Part shown: one piece after another, positions 8,660 through 16,922 of the stretch
Position numbering within the stretch: position 1 is the stretch's first letter
How the letters are laid out: every line of letters starts with the position of its first letter
Source: Halothermothrix orenii H 168
GTDB lineage: Bacteria > Bacillota > Halanaerobiia > Halanaerobiales > Halothermotrichaceae
NCBI RefSeq assembly: GCF_000020485.1
Contig: NC_011899.1
Span: 2,426,501-2,490,500 of the forward strand
DNA: 64,000 nucleotides
Direction: 5' to 3'
The notes under the pieces: model-generated
What the model was told of the DNA's origin: nothing
Seen by the model: the letters and a program-made list of their open reading frames with translations, nothing else
Database searches by the model: none
Position numbers and translations under genes: made by a program

Positions 8660-9430
8660 TTAAATCCTGCCCCTGACCTTATACCACAAAAGGCCAATCC
8701 ACTCATGAATAGCAGCCAGGGTAGCATTCAAATTAGATCGGGCCGGAAAAAAGTCAAGCCAGCCCTGGGTATGATCAGCAAAATACCCCGCCGGTACCGG
8801 CACCACCTTAAGATTTAGCCTCCGGAAAACACCAACTGCCCGGGGAAGGTGAACAGCCGAAGTAACCAGATAAACACCTCTATCAAGCCCGTTTCTCTGC
8901 TCCAGGTAATCCCTGACATACAATCCGTTTTCATAGGTATTGCGGGCCCTGTTTTCCAGAACTAAAGCTTCCTGATTAATTCCCAGCTCCCGGAGGAACT
9001 CCCCGGCAACATCAGCCTCACTGGGGCCGGAATGGCCGATACCCTGCCCCCCGGTAAAAATCAGGGTGGTTTCTACTTCTTTATATAACCTGTAACCGGT
9101 TACTAACCGCTGAAGGGTTATCGGATTTAACTTTCCCTCACCTTTTTCACCAAAATAATTAATACCTCCTCCCAGAACCACAATAGGGAGTTCTTTATCA
9201 TATCTACTGATATTATAATACGGGAATTTTGTTTCCAGGGGTATCAAAAACAGCATAACCCCCACAGCTGATGACAATATATACATTAAAACAAGGGATA
9301 TACAGGCCAGCCCCACGATCAGGCGGTTACTCCTTTTTTTAATTAAATAAACAGTAATAACCACCCAGATTACCAGGAAAAGTCCCGGCGGGGAGACAAA
9401 TGAGGATATAATTTTTTCAAGGACAATCAT
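8660..9430 (-). CDS. YdcF/ElyC-like DUF218 membrane protein
   Basis: Protein of 256 aa. Two hydrophobic segments at about residues 10-28 and 37-68 anchor a DUF218 domain that starts with 'PIVVLGGGINYFG' and contains 'TLIFTGGQGIGHSGPSEADV', 'LENRARNTYENG' and 'VTSAVHLPRAVGVFRR'. Family members (SanA, ElyC, YdcF) affect envelope or peptidoglycan-precursor metabolism, but the biochemical reaction is unsettled. The start lies two bases after the yjbQ stop, so both probably share a transcript. Confidence 0.85.
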   Translation of the reverse strand: MIVLEKIISSFVSPPGLFLVIWVVITVYLIKKRSNRLIVGLACISLVLMYILSSAVGVMLFLIPLETKFPYYNISRYDKELPIVVLGGGINYFGEKGEGKLNPITLQRLVTGYRLYKEVETTLIFTGGQGIGHSGPSEADVAGEFLRELGINQEALVLENRARNTYENGLYVRDYLEQRNGLDRGVYLVTSAVHLPRAVGVFRRLNLKVVPVPAGYFADHTQGWLDFFPARSNLNATLAAIHEWIGLLWYKVRGRI

Positions 9431-9432
9431 TT

Positions 9433-9849
9433 TTATTCACCTATTACTTTGACCAGAACCCTTTTCTCCCTTTGACCATCAAACTCACCGTAAAATATCT
9501 GTTCCCAGGGGCCAAAATCAAGTTTACCCCCGGTTATTGCCACCACTACCTCACGCCCCATAATCTGCCTTTTCAAATGAGCATCAGCATTTGTTTCAAA
9601 CCCATTATGGGCATACCGGGATATAGGTTCATGGGGAGCAAGTTCCTCCAGCCACTTTTTAAAGTCACTATGCAGGCCTGGTTCATCATCATTAATAAAA
9701 ACACTGGCCGTTATATGCATGGCATTAACAAGGCATAACCCCTCATCAATACCACTCTTATCAACAATTTGCTGAACCCTGTCAGTAATATTTATAAGTT
9801 CAACCCTGTTTTTGGTGTTAAACCACAGATATTCGCGGTATGATTTAAT
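9433..9849 (-). CDS. yjbQ: YjbQ family protein (UPF0047), apparent ATT start
   Basis: The family similarity begins well upstream of the first ATG (9720). Read from 9849 the protein is 138 aa, the normal family length: it opens [18 protein letters not shown] and continues '[19 protein letters not shown]' without a stop. The only start with a suitable ribosome binding site is an ATT at 9849-9847, preceded by GGAGG (9862-9858) with 8-base spacing; no ATG, GTG or TTG exists in the N-terminal section. The C-terminal half shows '[14 protein letters not shown]' and '[14 protein letters not shown]'. Members can supply thiamine phosphate synthase activity in genetic tests, but the natural role is unclear. 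ydcF-like follows after two bases. Confidence 0.82.
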   Translation of the reverse strand: MKSYREYLWFNTKNRVELINITDRVQQIVDKSGIDEGLCLVNAMHITASVFINDDEPGLHSDFKKWLEELAPHEPISRYAHNGFETNADAHLKRQIMGREVVVAITGGKLDFGPWEQIFYGEFDGQREKRVLVKVIGE

Positions 9850-9932
9850 TTTAATCCCCTCCTTTATCTTATCCTTTATTCTATCCCTATAGTATATTAT
9901 ATACCTTTAACAAACAGGTAACAAATTATGGG

Positions 9933-10304
9933 TTACTCTTCCAGGACATGTTCCAGACCCTGGCTAAACAGGGTTAGAACGTGGTCATCATCCAGTGAAT
10001 AAAAGACAGAGCGACCCTCTTTACGATACTTAACAAGATTCATATTCCTCAATACCCTTAGCTGATGGGAAACAGCTGAAGGACTCATATTTAACAACTC
10101 AGATATATCGCAGACACATAACTCCCTCTCCCTCAAGGCATAAATAATTTTAACCCTGGTCGGATCAGACATGGTTTTAAATAATTCAGCTAATCTATTA
10201 ATTATTTCATCATTTATCTGGGTATCTTTCAGCATCTTAACTATTTTGGTATTGGGGTCAAAGACTTCACAGACATCACAGGGGAAATCTTCTTTTTTGT
10301 CCAA
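9933..10304 (-). CDS. ArsR/SmtB-family metal-sensing repressor
   Basis: Winged-helix repressor of 123 aa. The recognition helix region is 'MSPSAVSHQLRVLRNMNLV'. Two metal sites can be read. The alpha-3N-type site has the CadC-like 'LCVCDI' plus an N-terminal 'CDVC'. The alpha-5 site has D-x-H-x10-H-x2-E in the C-terminal helix ('DDDHVLTLFSQGLEHVLEE'), as in SmtB and CzrA. It should bind Zn, Cd or Pb and leave DNA on binding. The TTG at 10304 is chosen because AGGAGG lies eight bases upstream; the ATG at 10331 has no SD. No metal efflux gene is adjacent, which is unusual. A palindrome at 10347-10369 is a likely autoregulatory operator. Confidence 0.88.
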   Translation of the reverse strand: MDKKEDFPCDVCEVFDPNTKIVKMLKDTQINDEIINRLAELFKTMSDPTRVKIIYALRERELCVCDISELLNMSPSAVSHQLRVLRNMNLVKYRKEGRSVFYSLDDDHVLTLFSQGLEHVLEE

Positions 10305-10346
10305 ACCCCTGACCTCCTCTCCTGTACCCATAAATGTAATTTTAAC

Positions 10347-10369
10347 ATAACTTATATATAATAAGTCAT
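10347..10369. promoter_or_regulatory. Candidate ArsR-family operator
   Basis: ATAACTTAT and ATAAGTCAT form 9-bp inverted arms (one mismatch) around ATATA, just upstream of the ArsR-type gene. Size and AT-rich arms resemble SmtB/ArsR operators, so autoregulation is likely. Confidence 0.55.
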
Positions 10370-10433
10370 ACCAGCCTTATCTTGCTGATCTGGATGGTCA
10401 CCCATTTAAACCCACTTTTTCTGATTGAATATC

Positions 10434-10459
10434 TTAAAAAGGCCGGGTTACCCGGCCTT
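10434..10459 (-). terminator. Rho-independent terminator of the sulfotransferase gene
   Basis: Perfect 9-bp stem AAGGCCGGG/CCCGGCCTT with a three-base loop (10439-10459), followed on the minus strand by TTTTTAAG. It sits 16 bases after the sulfotransferase stop codon. Confidence 0.85.
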
Positions 10460-10475
10460 AAATCCACCAAAATTA

Positions 10476-11147
10476 TCAGACCCTACAGCTCTCCCTTTCC
10501 AGTTCCTGAAGGATTTGATACATTTTTTCCTCTTCGGCGGTCACCAGGACTCGACTCCTCTGCTGGGTCCTCTCTTCTTTTTTCACCAGGTCAAGATCTA
10601 CATCAAGTCCCAGCTTCTGAAAACCCTGTTTAACCCATTCTTTTCCGGAAAGAAGAGATTCATAGCTAACTACTATACTGTTTTCTATATTTTCATAGGC
10701 AGCAATCAGGGCATTATTATTCTCAAGCCAGCCGGGGCTAAATCCAGAAATACCCCTTCTAAAAAGGCTGGCTTTAACATCAGCCGGATTCCGGTAAACA
10801 AAGACAGCTTTCAAATTTCTGGCGACATGACGGTAAAAGAAGATGGCCGGTATTCTTACAATTTTAAGACCGGCTGTCCCCCTGCAGGAATTTAACCTCT
10901 CTATTATTTTATTCATATCAATGGTATTTTCTACAGTCATAGCCTTTTTTATTAAACGTTTTGATAAATCCTTACTCAAAGCCAGTTCATAATATCCGCC
11001 TTTATTATAATCATCACCGGCAAAATCAGATGGAAACTTAACCCCGGCACTCTCAACCAGCTGACAGGCCAGGGAAGTCCCACTTCTCGGGTGGCCGGCA
11101 ACTATGACTGCATCTTTTAATATCTTTACCTTAATATCATCATTCAT
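10476..11147 (-). CDS. Sulfotransferase family protein (PAPS-dependent)
   Basis: Protein of 223 aa. The 5'-phosphosulfate loop is near the N-terminus ('VAGHPRSGTSLACQL'), and the 3'-phosphate site is 'VFVYRNPADVKASLFRRG', the two PAPS-binding elements of the sulfotransferase fold. It should transfer sulfate from PAPS to a hydroxyl or amine acceptor; the acceptor is unknown. The protein is short for the family and has no signal or membrane segment, so it is cytoplasmic. AGGAGG precedes the ATG. It is a monocistronic unit with its own terminator. The PAPS source would be the sat-cysC pair at 44-46 kb. Confidence 0.82.
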   Translation of the reverse strand: MNDDIKVKILKDAVIVAGHPRSGTSLACQLVESAGVKFPSDFAGDDYNKGGYYELALSKDLSKRLIKKAMTVENTIDMNKIIERLNSCRGTAGLKIVRIPAIFFYRHVARNLKAVFVYRNPADVKASLFRRGISGFSPGWLENNNALIAAYENIENSIVVSYESLLSGKEWVKQGFQKLGLDVDLDLVKKEERTQQRSRVLVTAEEEKMYQILQELERESCRV

Positions 11148-11559
11148 ATTCTTCTCCTCCTGTATTACGTAATTTTTACCAGATTATCCCCTGGTTATAT
11201 ACCAAAATATACTTTAAGTTTCACATCTATGCAAATAAAATTAGACTTATAAATTATTATAACATTAATTTTATCGTAATCTACTCTAAACATACCATAA
11301 ATTATATATTTTAACAGTCATAAAATATATTTTAGAACACACCCCTGATTTCCTCCTTTTTTAGTATTTTTTAAATAGAGGAATTTATAAATCAGATAAT
11401 CTCATGTTCAGTAATTCACCAGTCAATACCTATTTTTGGGGAATTACAGGGATTAATAATTTACCCTTATATTGTTAAATAACAGGAAACCTTTATATTG
11501 TAAACTTAATTAAACTTGTTTTTATACCGGTAACGATCACTTTTTTCTACTGGCACATA

Positions 11560-11597
11560 AAAATGAGGTAAGGTTAATTAAAACAACCCTACCTCAT
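11560..11597 (-). terminator. Terminator downstream of the MCP at 11.7-13.7 kb
   Basis: ATGAGGTA (11563-11570) pairs with TACCTCAT (11590-11597), with further pairing inside (GGTT with AACC). On the minus strand it is followed by TTTTTAT. Confidence 0.7.
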
Positions 11598-11609
11598 TTA
11601 TTATAAAAT

Positions 11610-11649
11610 AATTAATATGTCTATCTTGTAATTAATATATCTATCCTGC
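11610..11649. repeat. 20-bp tandem repeat beside a stop codon
   Basis: AATTAATATRTCTATCYTG plus one base occurs at 11610-11629 and 11630-11649 with only a few differences, ending 13 bases from the chemoreceptor stop codon. Confidence 0.65.
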
Positions 11650-11662
11650 AAACAGTTACGAA

Positions 11663-13690
11663 TTAAACCTCAAAATTTTCGACGAGTTTATCAAGCCTGG
11701 CTGACATTTCGGCAAGCCTGTCAGCCATGGCAGCTATTTCTTCTACAGAAGCACTTTGCTCTTCACTGGCTGCAGCCACTTCCTCAGCACTGGCCGAGGT
11801 TTCCTCAGAGATACTGGCAATGTTTTGAATTCTCTCCACAATGTCCTGACTGCTATCACTGGCATTCTTAACAGCCTCACTGGCTTTGGAAATACCCTCA
11901 GTTACCCTCTGAACAGCCTGATCAATATTTTTAAATGCCCTTGCGGCTGAAAGAACAACTTCCTGACCATTTTCTACTTCTTCTGTCCCTCTGGCCATTC
12001 TTTCACCGGCCCGGGCTGTCTCGTTTTTGATCTCTTCAATTAATTTTCTTATTTTATCAGCTGAAGCGGCAGATTCCTCAGCCAGCTGGCGAATCTCATC
12101 AGCAACAACACTGAAACCCTGACCGGCTTCCCCGGCCCTGGCCGCCTCTATGGCAGCATTTAAAGCCAGCAGATTGGTTTGATTTGCTATATTATTAATT
12201 ATCTCCAGGATACTATCTATTTCCTCTGAAATGGTCTTTAAATTATTAATATCCCGGGCCACTTCCTTGATGGCTGATTTAATACTGTTCATCTGCTCCC
12301 TTACCTCTTCTATTTCTTCCTGCCCATTTTCTGAGGCCTGATTCATTTCCCCGGCCATGTTCTCCACCATACCATTTGTATTTTCAAGCTCATCCAGAAC
12401 CCCGGCCAGGTTTTGAATCCTTTCATCTATTTTCTCAATATTGTGGGCCTGATCATCAGCACCGGTTGCTACCTCCTGGATGGAAGCTGAGACCTGTTCC
12501 GACACTTCTCCCACCTGGTCAGAAGCCTCTTCAAGTTCCCGGGATAGTTCTTTAACCTGACCCGAATCGGAATCAATACTGGTTATAAGGGTCTTGAGTT
12601 CTGAAACCATTCTGTTAAATATCTGTCCCATAACCCCGATTTCATGCCGGCGTTTAGCAGGTACAGAAACCTTTAAATTCCCACTGGCTACTTCCTGCAT
12701 GGCCTGTGATATCCGGATAACAGGTTTAAGCAACAACAAATTAATAATTAAATAGACCCCGACAACCAGAACCAGTAGCACTATACCTGAAATTATAAAT
12801 AGTTGTCTGTTAACCCGGGACTGAGCCTGATAGGCCTCTTTGACAGGTATCTGGGCTACAATTGCCCCTTTTATCTTCGGAGTGGGGGTATAAGAAGCAA
12901 GTTTGGTTACTCCATTGTAGGTATATTCAGTAGAATCACTTTCTCCGCTGAGGACCCTTTCCAGGTTAACTTCCTGGCCAAAATCATAACTTTCCTCTAC
13001 CATGTTTTCCTCTGGATGGGCAATTATCCTTCCCTGATCATCTATAATAAAAGTATAGCCATTTTCCCCAACCGGGGTCGCTTTCACAAGCTGGTTTAAA
13101 ACCTCCAGGGAAACATCACCACCTATGACACCTATAAGCCCCTGTTCCGGGTGGTATACAGGAGTAACAACTGTTATAACCCGGTTACCTGATATTTTAC
13201 TCTCCCTAGCCCCGAGCCAGGTAACCCCTTTTTTATCCAGAGCTTTATTATACCAACCGGTTTCAACAGGGTCAAAATTAGACAATTTAGAATCAGGGTA
13301 TGTAATAAATTCCCCATTCTGGCCAGCAAAATACACCCGGGATATTAAAGGAGAATCTTCGGTAACTTCTTTTAAAAATACTTTGATCCTCTCTATATCT
13401 CTATTTTTAACAGCTTCCTGGTGGGAAGTTAAAGTTATAATATCCTCAACCTCGTCAAACTGGCCCCTTAACCTTCCCTCCAGGGCCATAGCAATACCCA
13501 GGTTTCTATCCCTCACTAACCCGGTTATCTCCTGTTTTACAGTGGTATTTATCCTGTAATACATTAGTAAACCCGCCATTAAAATAATAATACAAATAAA
13601 CACCATAACCCTTATGCCAATACTTTCACGGAACTTAACCTGTGATAAAAAGTTTTTAACTACATTTCGTCTGTTACCCGACTGGTCCAT
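11663..13690 (-). CDS. Methyl-accepting chemotaxis protein (Cache sensor)
   Basis: Protein of 675 aa from the ATG at 13690, which has GGGAGGG nine bases upstream; an ATG at 13735 lacks an SD. A first membrane segment lies near residues 25-45. It is followed by an extracytoplasmic Cache-type sensor ('[20 protein letters not shown]', '[20 protein letters not shown]'), a second membrane segment ('[18 protein letters not shown]'), a HAMP domain and the MCP signalling domain with its hairpin tip '[20 protein letters not shown]'. It senses a periplasmic ligand, probably an amino or organic acid, and controls CheA. It is monocistronic with its own terminator and away from the che operon. Confidence 0.95.
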   Translation of the reverse strand: MDQSGNRRNVVKNFLSQVKFRESIGIRVMVFICIIILMAGLLMYYRINTTVKQEITGLVRDRNLGIAMALEGRLRGQFDEVEDIITLTSHQEAVKNRDIERIKVFLKEVTEDSPLISRVYFAGQNGEFITYPDSKLSNFDPVETGWYNKALDKKGVTWLGARESKISGNRVITVVTPVYHPEQGLIGVIGGDVSLEVLNQLVKATPVGENGYTFIIDDQGRIIAHPEENMVEESYDFGQEVNLERVLSGESDSTEYTYNGVTKLASYTPTPKIKGAIVAQIPVKEAYQAQSRVNRQLFIISGIVLLVLVVGVYLIINLLLLKPVIRISQAMQEVASGNLKVSVPAKRRHEIGVMGQIFNRMVSELKTLITSIDSDSGQVKELSRELEEASDQVGEVSEQVSASIQEVATGADDQAHNIEKIDERIQNLAGVLDELENTNGMVENMAGEMNQASENGQEEIEEVREQMNSIKSAIKEVARDINNLKTISEEIDSILEIINNIANQTNLLALNAAIEAARAGEAGQGFSVVADEIRQLAEESAASADKIRKLIEEIKNETARAGERMARGTEEVENGQEVVLSAARAFKNIDQAVQRVTEGISKASEAVKNASDSSQDIVERIQNIASISEETSASAEEVAAASEEQSASVEEIAAMADRLAEMSARLDKLVENFEV

Positions 13691-13960
13691 ATCCAGGTCC
13701 CTCCCTTTATAGTAATAGGTTGGCTCCACTATCAAATCTAAATGTTTTTAAACAAGAAATGTAAAAAATATGTACTTTGAAATCAACGTTCCAGATAAAA
13801 GCAAATTACCTAAATTAATTACATCGAACTATGTGTAATCCCGATATGTGTTATATGTGATATATTTTACTTAATTATATTACAAAATAATACGTTATGC
13901 AATAATAAGTAATGAAAACTATTATCTTTTACAAATATATAACAATAAACTAATGTAAAT

Positions 13961-14992
13961 TTACATATTTTTCCCCAGCAAGCTACGGGTATCTTCCTTA
14001 CCCTTTTTAAATAACCGCAAAATAGCCTTAATGTTATCAAATCCGGCAGCCCCGGGGGGTTTAAGGGTGGATTCAGGGGCTATTTTATAGATATTAATTC
14101 TTCTTTTAGCATCTTTTTTACCACGCTGTTTTATATCCAGTATTTTTTTAAGCTTCCAAATAAAAGAGGGCTTAATCTTGCCACGGTATTCATCCAGTAA
14201 ATTCAATACTCTGTTTATTTCTTCTGCCCGTTGTAAATCACCATACATTAATTTACTTGAAGCTATATCAATAAACCTGTCTAATACTGACAGGGCGGCA
14301 CTGTAGTTCTTACCCGGAAGCTGGTCTTCTCCTTCTTTAATCTCCTTTAAGGGTACCAGTAAAACTACATATATATTTCTGGCCCCCCAGAGAATGGCTT
14401 CTTTCAAAGGGGTGTTATCCAGGGCACCCCCATCCATGTAATAATTATTACCAATTTTAACACTGGGGAAAGCTGCTGGATAGGCCATGGAGGCTAAAAT
14501 CCCCTTAATTACCTCAATCCGGGAATTATAATCAAATACCCTGGTAATTCCTTTATTGAGGTCTGTCCCGGTTATACTCAGCTGACAGATCTTATAATCT
14601 GATATCATTCTCGTCTCCGGAATATAATCTGATATAACCTTTCTTAAAACTAAATTGGTAAATACTGAGGGAATTCTCCATGGAGTAAAGATGTTTTTTA
14701 AAAAACCGGGCCAGTTCAGGGTCAAAACCTTTTCCAGGTTTAACCAGACCTCTTTTATCCTCTCAACCGGATCTTCAGACCTGTACTGGCCATACTGTAA
14801 AAATTCAGCCAGTAGAGCCCCGTTAAAAGCCCCGATAGATGACCCGGTAACCAGATCGATCCTGATTCCCCGCCTTAACAGTTCTTCTATAACCCCGACC
14901 TGATAGGCACCCTTGGCACCACCCCCACTTAACACCAGGGCTGTATCTATTTTTTGTTCTCCAATACTCTCCGTATCATACCTGACCTTCAT
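13961..14992 (-). CDS. Patatin-like phospholipase
   Basis: Protein of 343 aa. It has the oxyanion-hole motif 'LSGGGAKGAYQVG', the nucleophile elbow G-x-S-x-G in 'GSSIGAF', and the catalytic aspartate in 'MDGGALDN', which together give the Ser-Asp dyad of patatin lipid acyl hydrolases (RssA/YlbK-like group). There is no signal peptide, so it is probably a cytoplasmic or membrane-associated esterase acting on phospholipid acyl chains. The C-terminal 90 residues are basic and lie beyond the catalytic domain. A G-rich SD lies just before the ATG. Confidence 0.9.
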   Translation of the reverse strand: MKVRYDTESIGEQKIDTALVLSGGGAKGAYQVGVIEELLRRGIRIDLVTGSSIGAFNGALLAEFLQYGQYRSEDPVERIKEVWLNLEKVLTLNWPGFLKNIFTPWRIPSVFTNLVLRKVISDYIPETRMISDYKICQLSITGTDLNKGITRVFDYNSRIEVIKGILASMAYPAAFPSVKIGNNYYMDGGALDNTPLKEAILWGARNIYVVLLVPLKEIKEGEDQLPGKNYSAALSVLDRFIDIASSKLMYGDLQRAEEINRVLNLLDEYRGKIKPSFIWKLKKILDIKQRGKKDAKRRINIYKIAPESTLKPPGAAGFDNIKAILRLFKKGKEDTRSLLGKNM

Positions 14993-15243
14993 GGTCTCCC
15001 CCCCGGTTGTAAATTATTTAAACCCTTCAGGAATTTTTATAATATAATTAAACAACCAATCTTATTCCTGACCTTTCATAATTGATTTCCATAGCTGCAA
15101 ACTCCACAACAACTTCCGTTTATTTCAGATTATGGCTTTTTAAAATTCCTTTATTTAAATAATATTGTTAATACCACTTCATAAGAACTGACCATTCCTC
15201 CGTTCCTGTAAAAGCCATTCGCCACATTAAACAAGTATAAATT

Positions 15244-15270
15244 AAACAAAGGCCCCTGTAACAGGGGCCT
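15244..15270 (-). terminator. Terminator of the AsnB-like gene
   Basis: AGGCCCCTG (15250-15258) pairs perfectly with CAGGGGCCT (15262-15270) around a three-base loop. On the minus strand it is followed by TTGTTTAATTT. It lies 17 bases after the stop codon. Confidence 0.8.
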
Positions 15271-15287
15271 GTAGGACCTTCCTTATC

Positions 15288-16742
15288 TTAATTTACAGTC
15301 CGGGTCCTTCCGATGGTATCCAGGATTGACCGGTGGGGATAATACTCCCTGAAGATTCGGTAGTAATAAAGCTCTTCTTTACTCCTGAGGGTAACATCAT
15401 CAGAAATCTTTTTTTCCTTTTTAAACTCTTTATCACTTATAAATGACTCTATTTTGCTCTTTATAGTATCAGTGGTATTTGACCCCTCAAAAAATTTAGC
15501 CTTCTTTCGCCAGATAATCTCATCAGGAAGGTCATCCTCAAAGGCCTTCCTTAAAATCCATTTCTCCACCGGTTTATTACCATAAAGCTTCCACTTTACC
15601 GGAATACTGAAGGCAAATTTTACAATCTCTTTGTCCATAAAAGGCATATCATATAACAGGGAATGGGCCATATTCATTCTATCTACCCTCTGAAAACCAT
15701 TGGAATGGCCCGACATTGTTAGAACTTCAAGCTCTTCCCTGATATCAGCAAGGCTTTGCATGTCCTTTAAATAGTGATAACCACCAAATAACTCATCGCC
15801 ACCTTCACCACATAGTACCAGTTCAACCCCCGTCTCTTTGGCCAGCCTGCCAACAAAATAGTTGGCAATTGAACTGCGGACCAGATACTGGTCAAATGAT
15901 TCCAGCTGATAAATAACCTCAGGGACTATTTCCAGAGCCTCTTCTACAGTATACCGGTATTCATAGTGGTCGGTTCCCAGATGGTCTGCCACCAGCCTGG
16001 CTTTTTCCAGATCATTACTCCCTTTAGCCCCGACTGCAAAGGTTTTAATAACTTCCTTAACTTTCGAAGCTGCAGCCACAATAGTACTGCTATCAATCCC
16101 TCCACTTAAATATATGCCAGGGTTATCAATTCCACCAATTCTCCTCTTTACCGTTTTAATAAGTAAATTACGCAGCCTTTTTACCCCTTTATCGACTGAA
16201 GTTATCCTCTGTTTATGGGATACACCTTTAAAATATTCCTGAAACCCTACTTCAGAATGATAATAGTGTCCGGGAGGGAAGGTTTTAATCTCTGAATCAA
16301 ACTGGGCCAGACCCTTAATTTCAGAGGCAAATACAAATTTTTCACCAATATTACTATAGTACAGGGGTTTCAATCCTAAAGGATCCCGGGCCACAAAAAT
16401 ATTTTCCCCGTCAAAAATAGCAATAGCAAAGGGGCCATTAAAGTAGTGAACACATTCCTTCCCAAATTTATTATATAGTTCGATTATTTCACTATTGCCT
16501 TTAACCCATTGTCCATACCCTGAACTGTCTTTTTTTCCTTCAACTACCACCCTGCCATCGGAAATAGCTATAACCTCTTTCGGGGAATAATCCCCCTTAC
16601 CCTTAATCCGGGTACATCCCAGAACCCCCTTCGGGGCCTTATAAATTCTGGTACTTTCTGGACCCCGGTGTTCCATCTTTTTTAGGACATCTCTCACCAG
16701 TCCGGGGTCATCATCCTCGTAAACTCCTGCAATGCCACTCAT
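15288..16742 (-). CDS. Asparagine synthetase (AsnB)-like protein lacking the glutaminase cysteine
   Basis: Protein of 484 aa with the AsnB architecture: an Ntn-type N-terminal domain (about 1-165) and an ATP-PPase synthetase domain with PP-loop 'LSGGIDSST' (residues 212-220), 'CGEGGDELFGGYHY' and 'ALLYDMPF'-like segments. The normal N-terminal M-C-G-I is M-S-G-I here, so the nucleophilic cysteine for glutamine hydrolysis is a serine (codon AGT). The N-G-E motif that binds glutamine is also absent ('ISDGRVVVEGK'). It may use free ammonia, or it may catalyse a different amidation or cyclisation, as beta-lactam synthetase-type AsnB relatives do. SD GGAGG is about 15 bases from the ATG. It is monocistronic and divergent from rtcB. 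Confidence 0.85.
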   Translation of the reverse strand: MSGIAGVYEDDDPGLVRDVLKKMEHRGPESTRIYKAPKGVLGCTRIKGKGDYSPKEVIAISDGRVVVEGKKDSSGYGQWVKGNSEIIELYNKFGKECVHYFNGPFAIAIFDGENIFVARDPLGLKPLYYSNIGEKFVFASEIKGLAQFDSEIKTFPPGHYYHSEVGFQEYFKGVSHKQRITSVDKGVKRLRNLLIKTVKRRIGGIDNPGIYLSGGIDSSTIVAAASKVKEVIKTFAVGAKGSNDLEKARLVADHLGTDHYEYRYTVEEALEIVPEVIYQLESFDQYLVRSSIANYFVGRLAKETGVELVLCGEGGDELFGGYHYLKDMQSLADIREELEVLTMSGHSNGFQRVDRMNMAHSLLYDMPFMDKEIVKFAFSIPVKWKLYGNKPVEKWILRKAFEDDLPDEIIWRKKAKFFEGSNTTDTIKSKIESFISDKEFKKEKKISDDVTLRSKEELYYYRIFREYYPHRSILDTIGRTRTVN

Positions 16743-16922
16743 TGTGTTAGTGTAATACCTCCCTGGTTTTTATTACCTTTTTATTATCATTTAAAGATAA
16801 TAATAAAAATTCCTTCCTTTTTTTCTCAAAAATTTTAAGATAAGATGTCTTTTATAATTTATTTGTATTTATAGACATTTTTCAGAAAAGTTGATATTAT
16901 AAGAAAAAGGGAGGGGAATGTT

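Larger units (their letters stand above)
11148..11662. other. 515-base AT-rich intergenic region
   Basis: No convincing ORF or structured RNA was recognised. It contains the terminator of the chemoreceptor gene (11560-11597), a 20-bp tandem repeat next to that gene's stop (11610-11649), and presumably the sulfotransferase promoter in the AT-rich stretch nearest 11148. Confidence 0.4.

Noticed and set aside
10382-10895. Plus-strand frames of 83 and 156 codons over the sulfotransferase region
   Set aside because: They are antisense shadows of the sulfotransferase gene, which has clear PAPS-binding motifs and an SD.
13736-13960. Searched for a riboswitch or operator upstream of the 11.7-13.7 kb chemoreceptor
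   Set aside because: Only AT-rich DNA with weak, short self-complementarity was seen.
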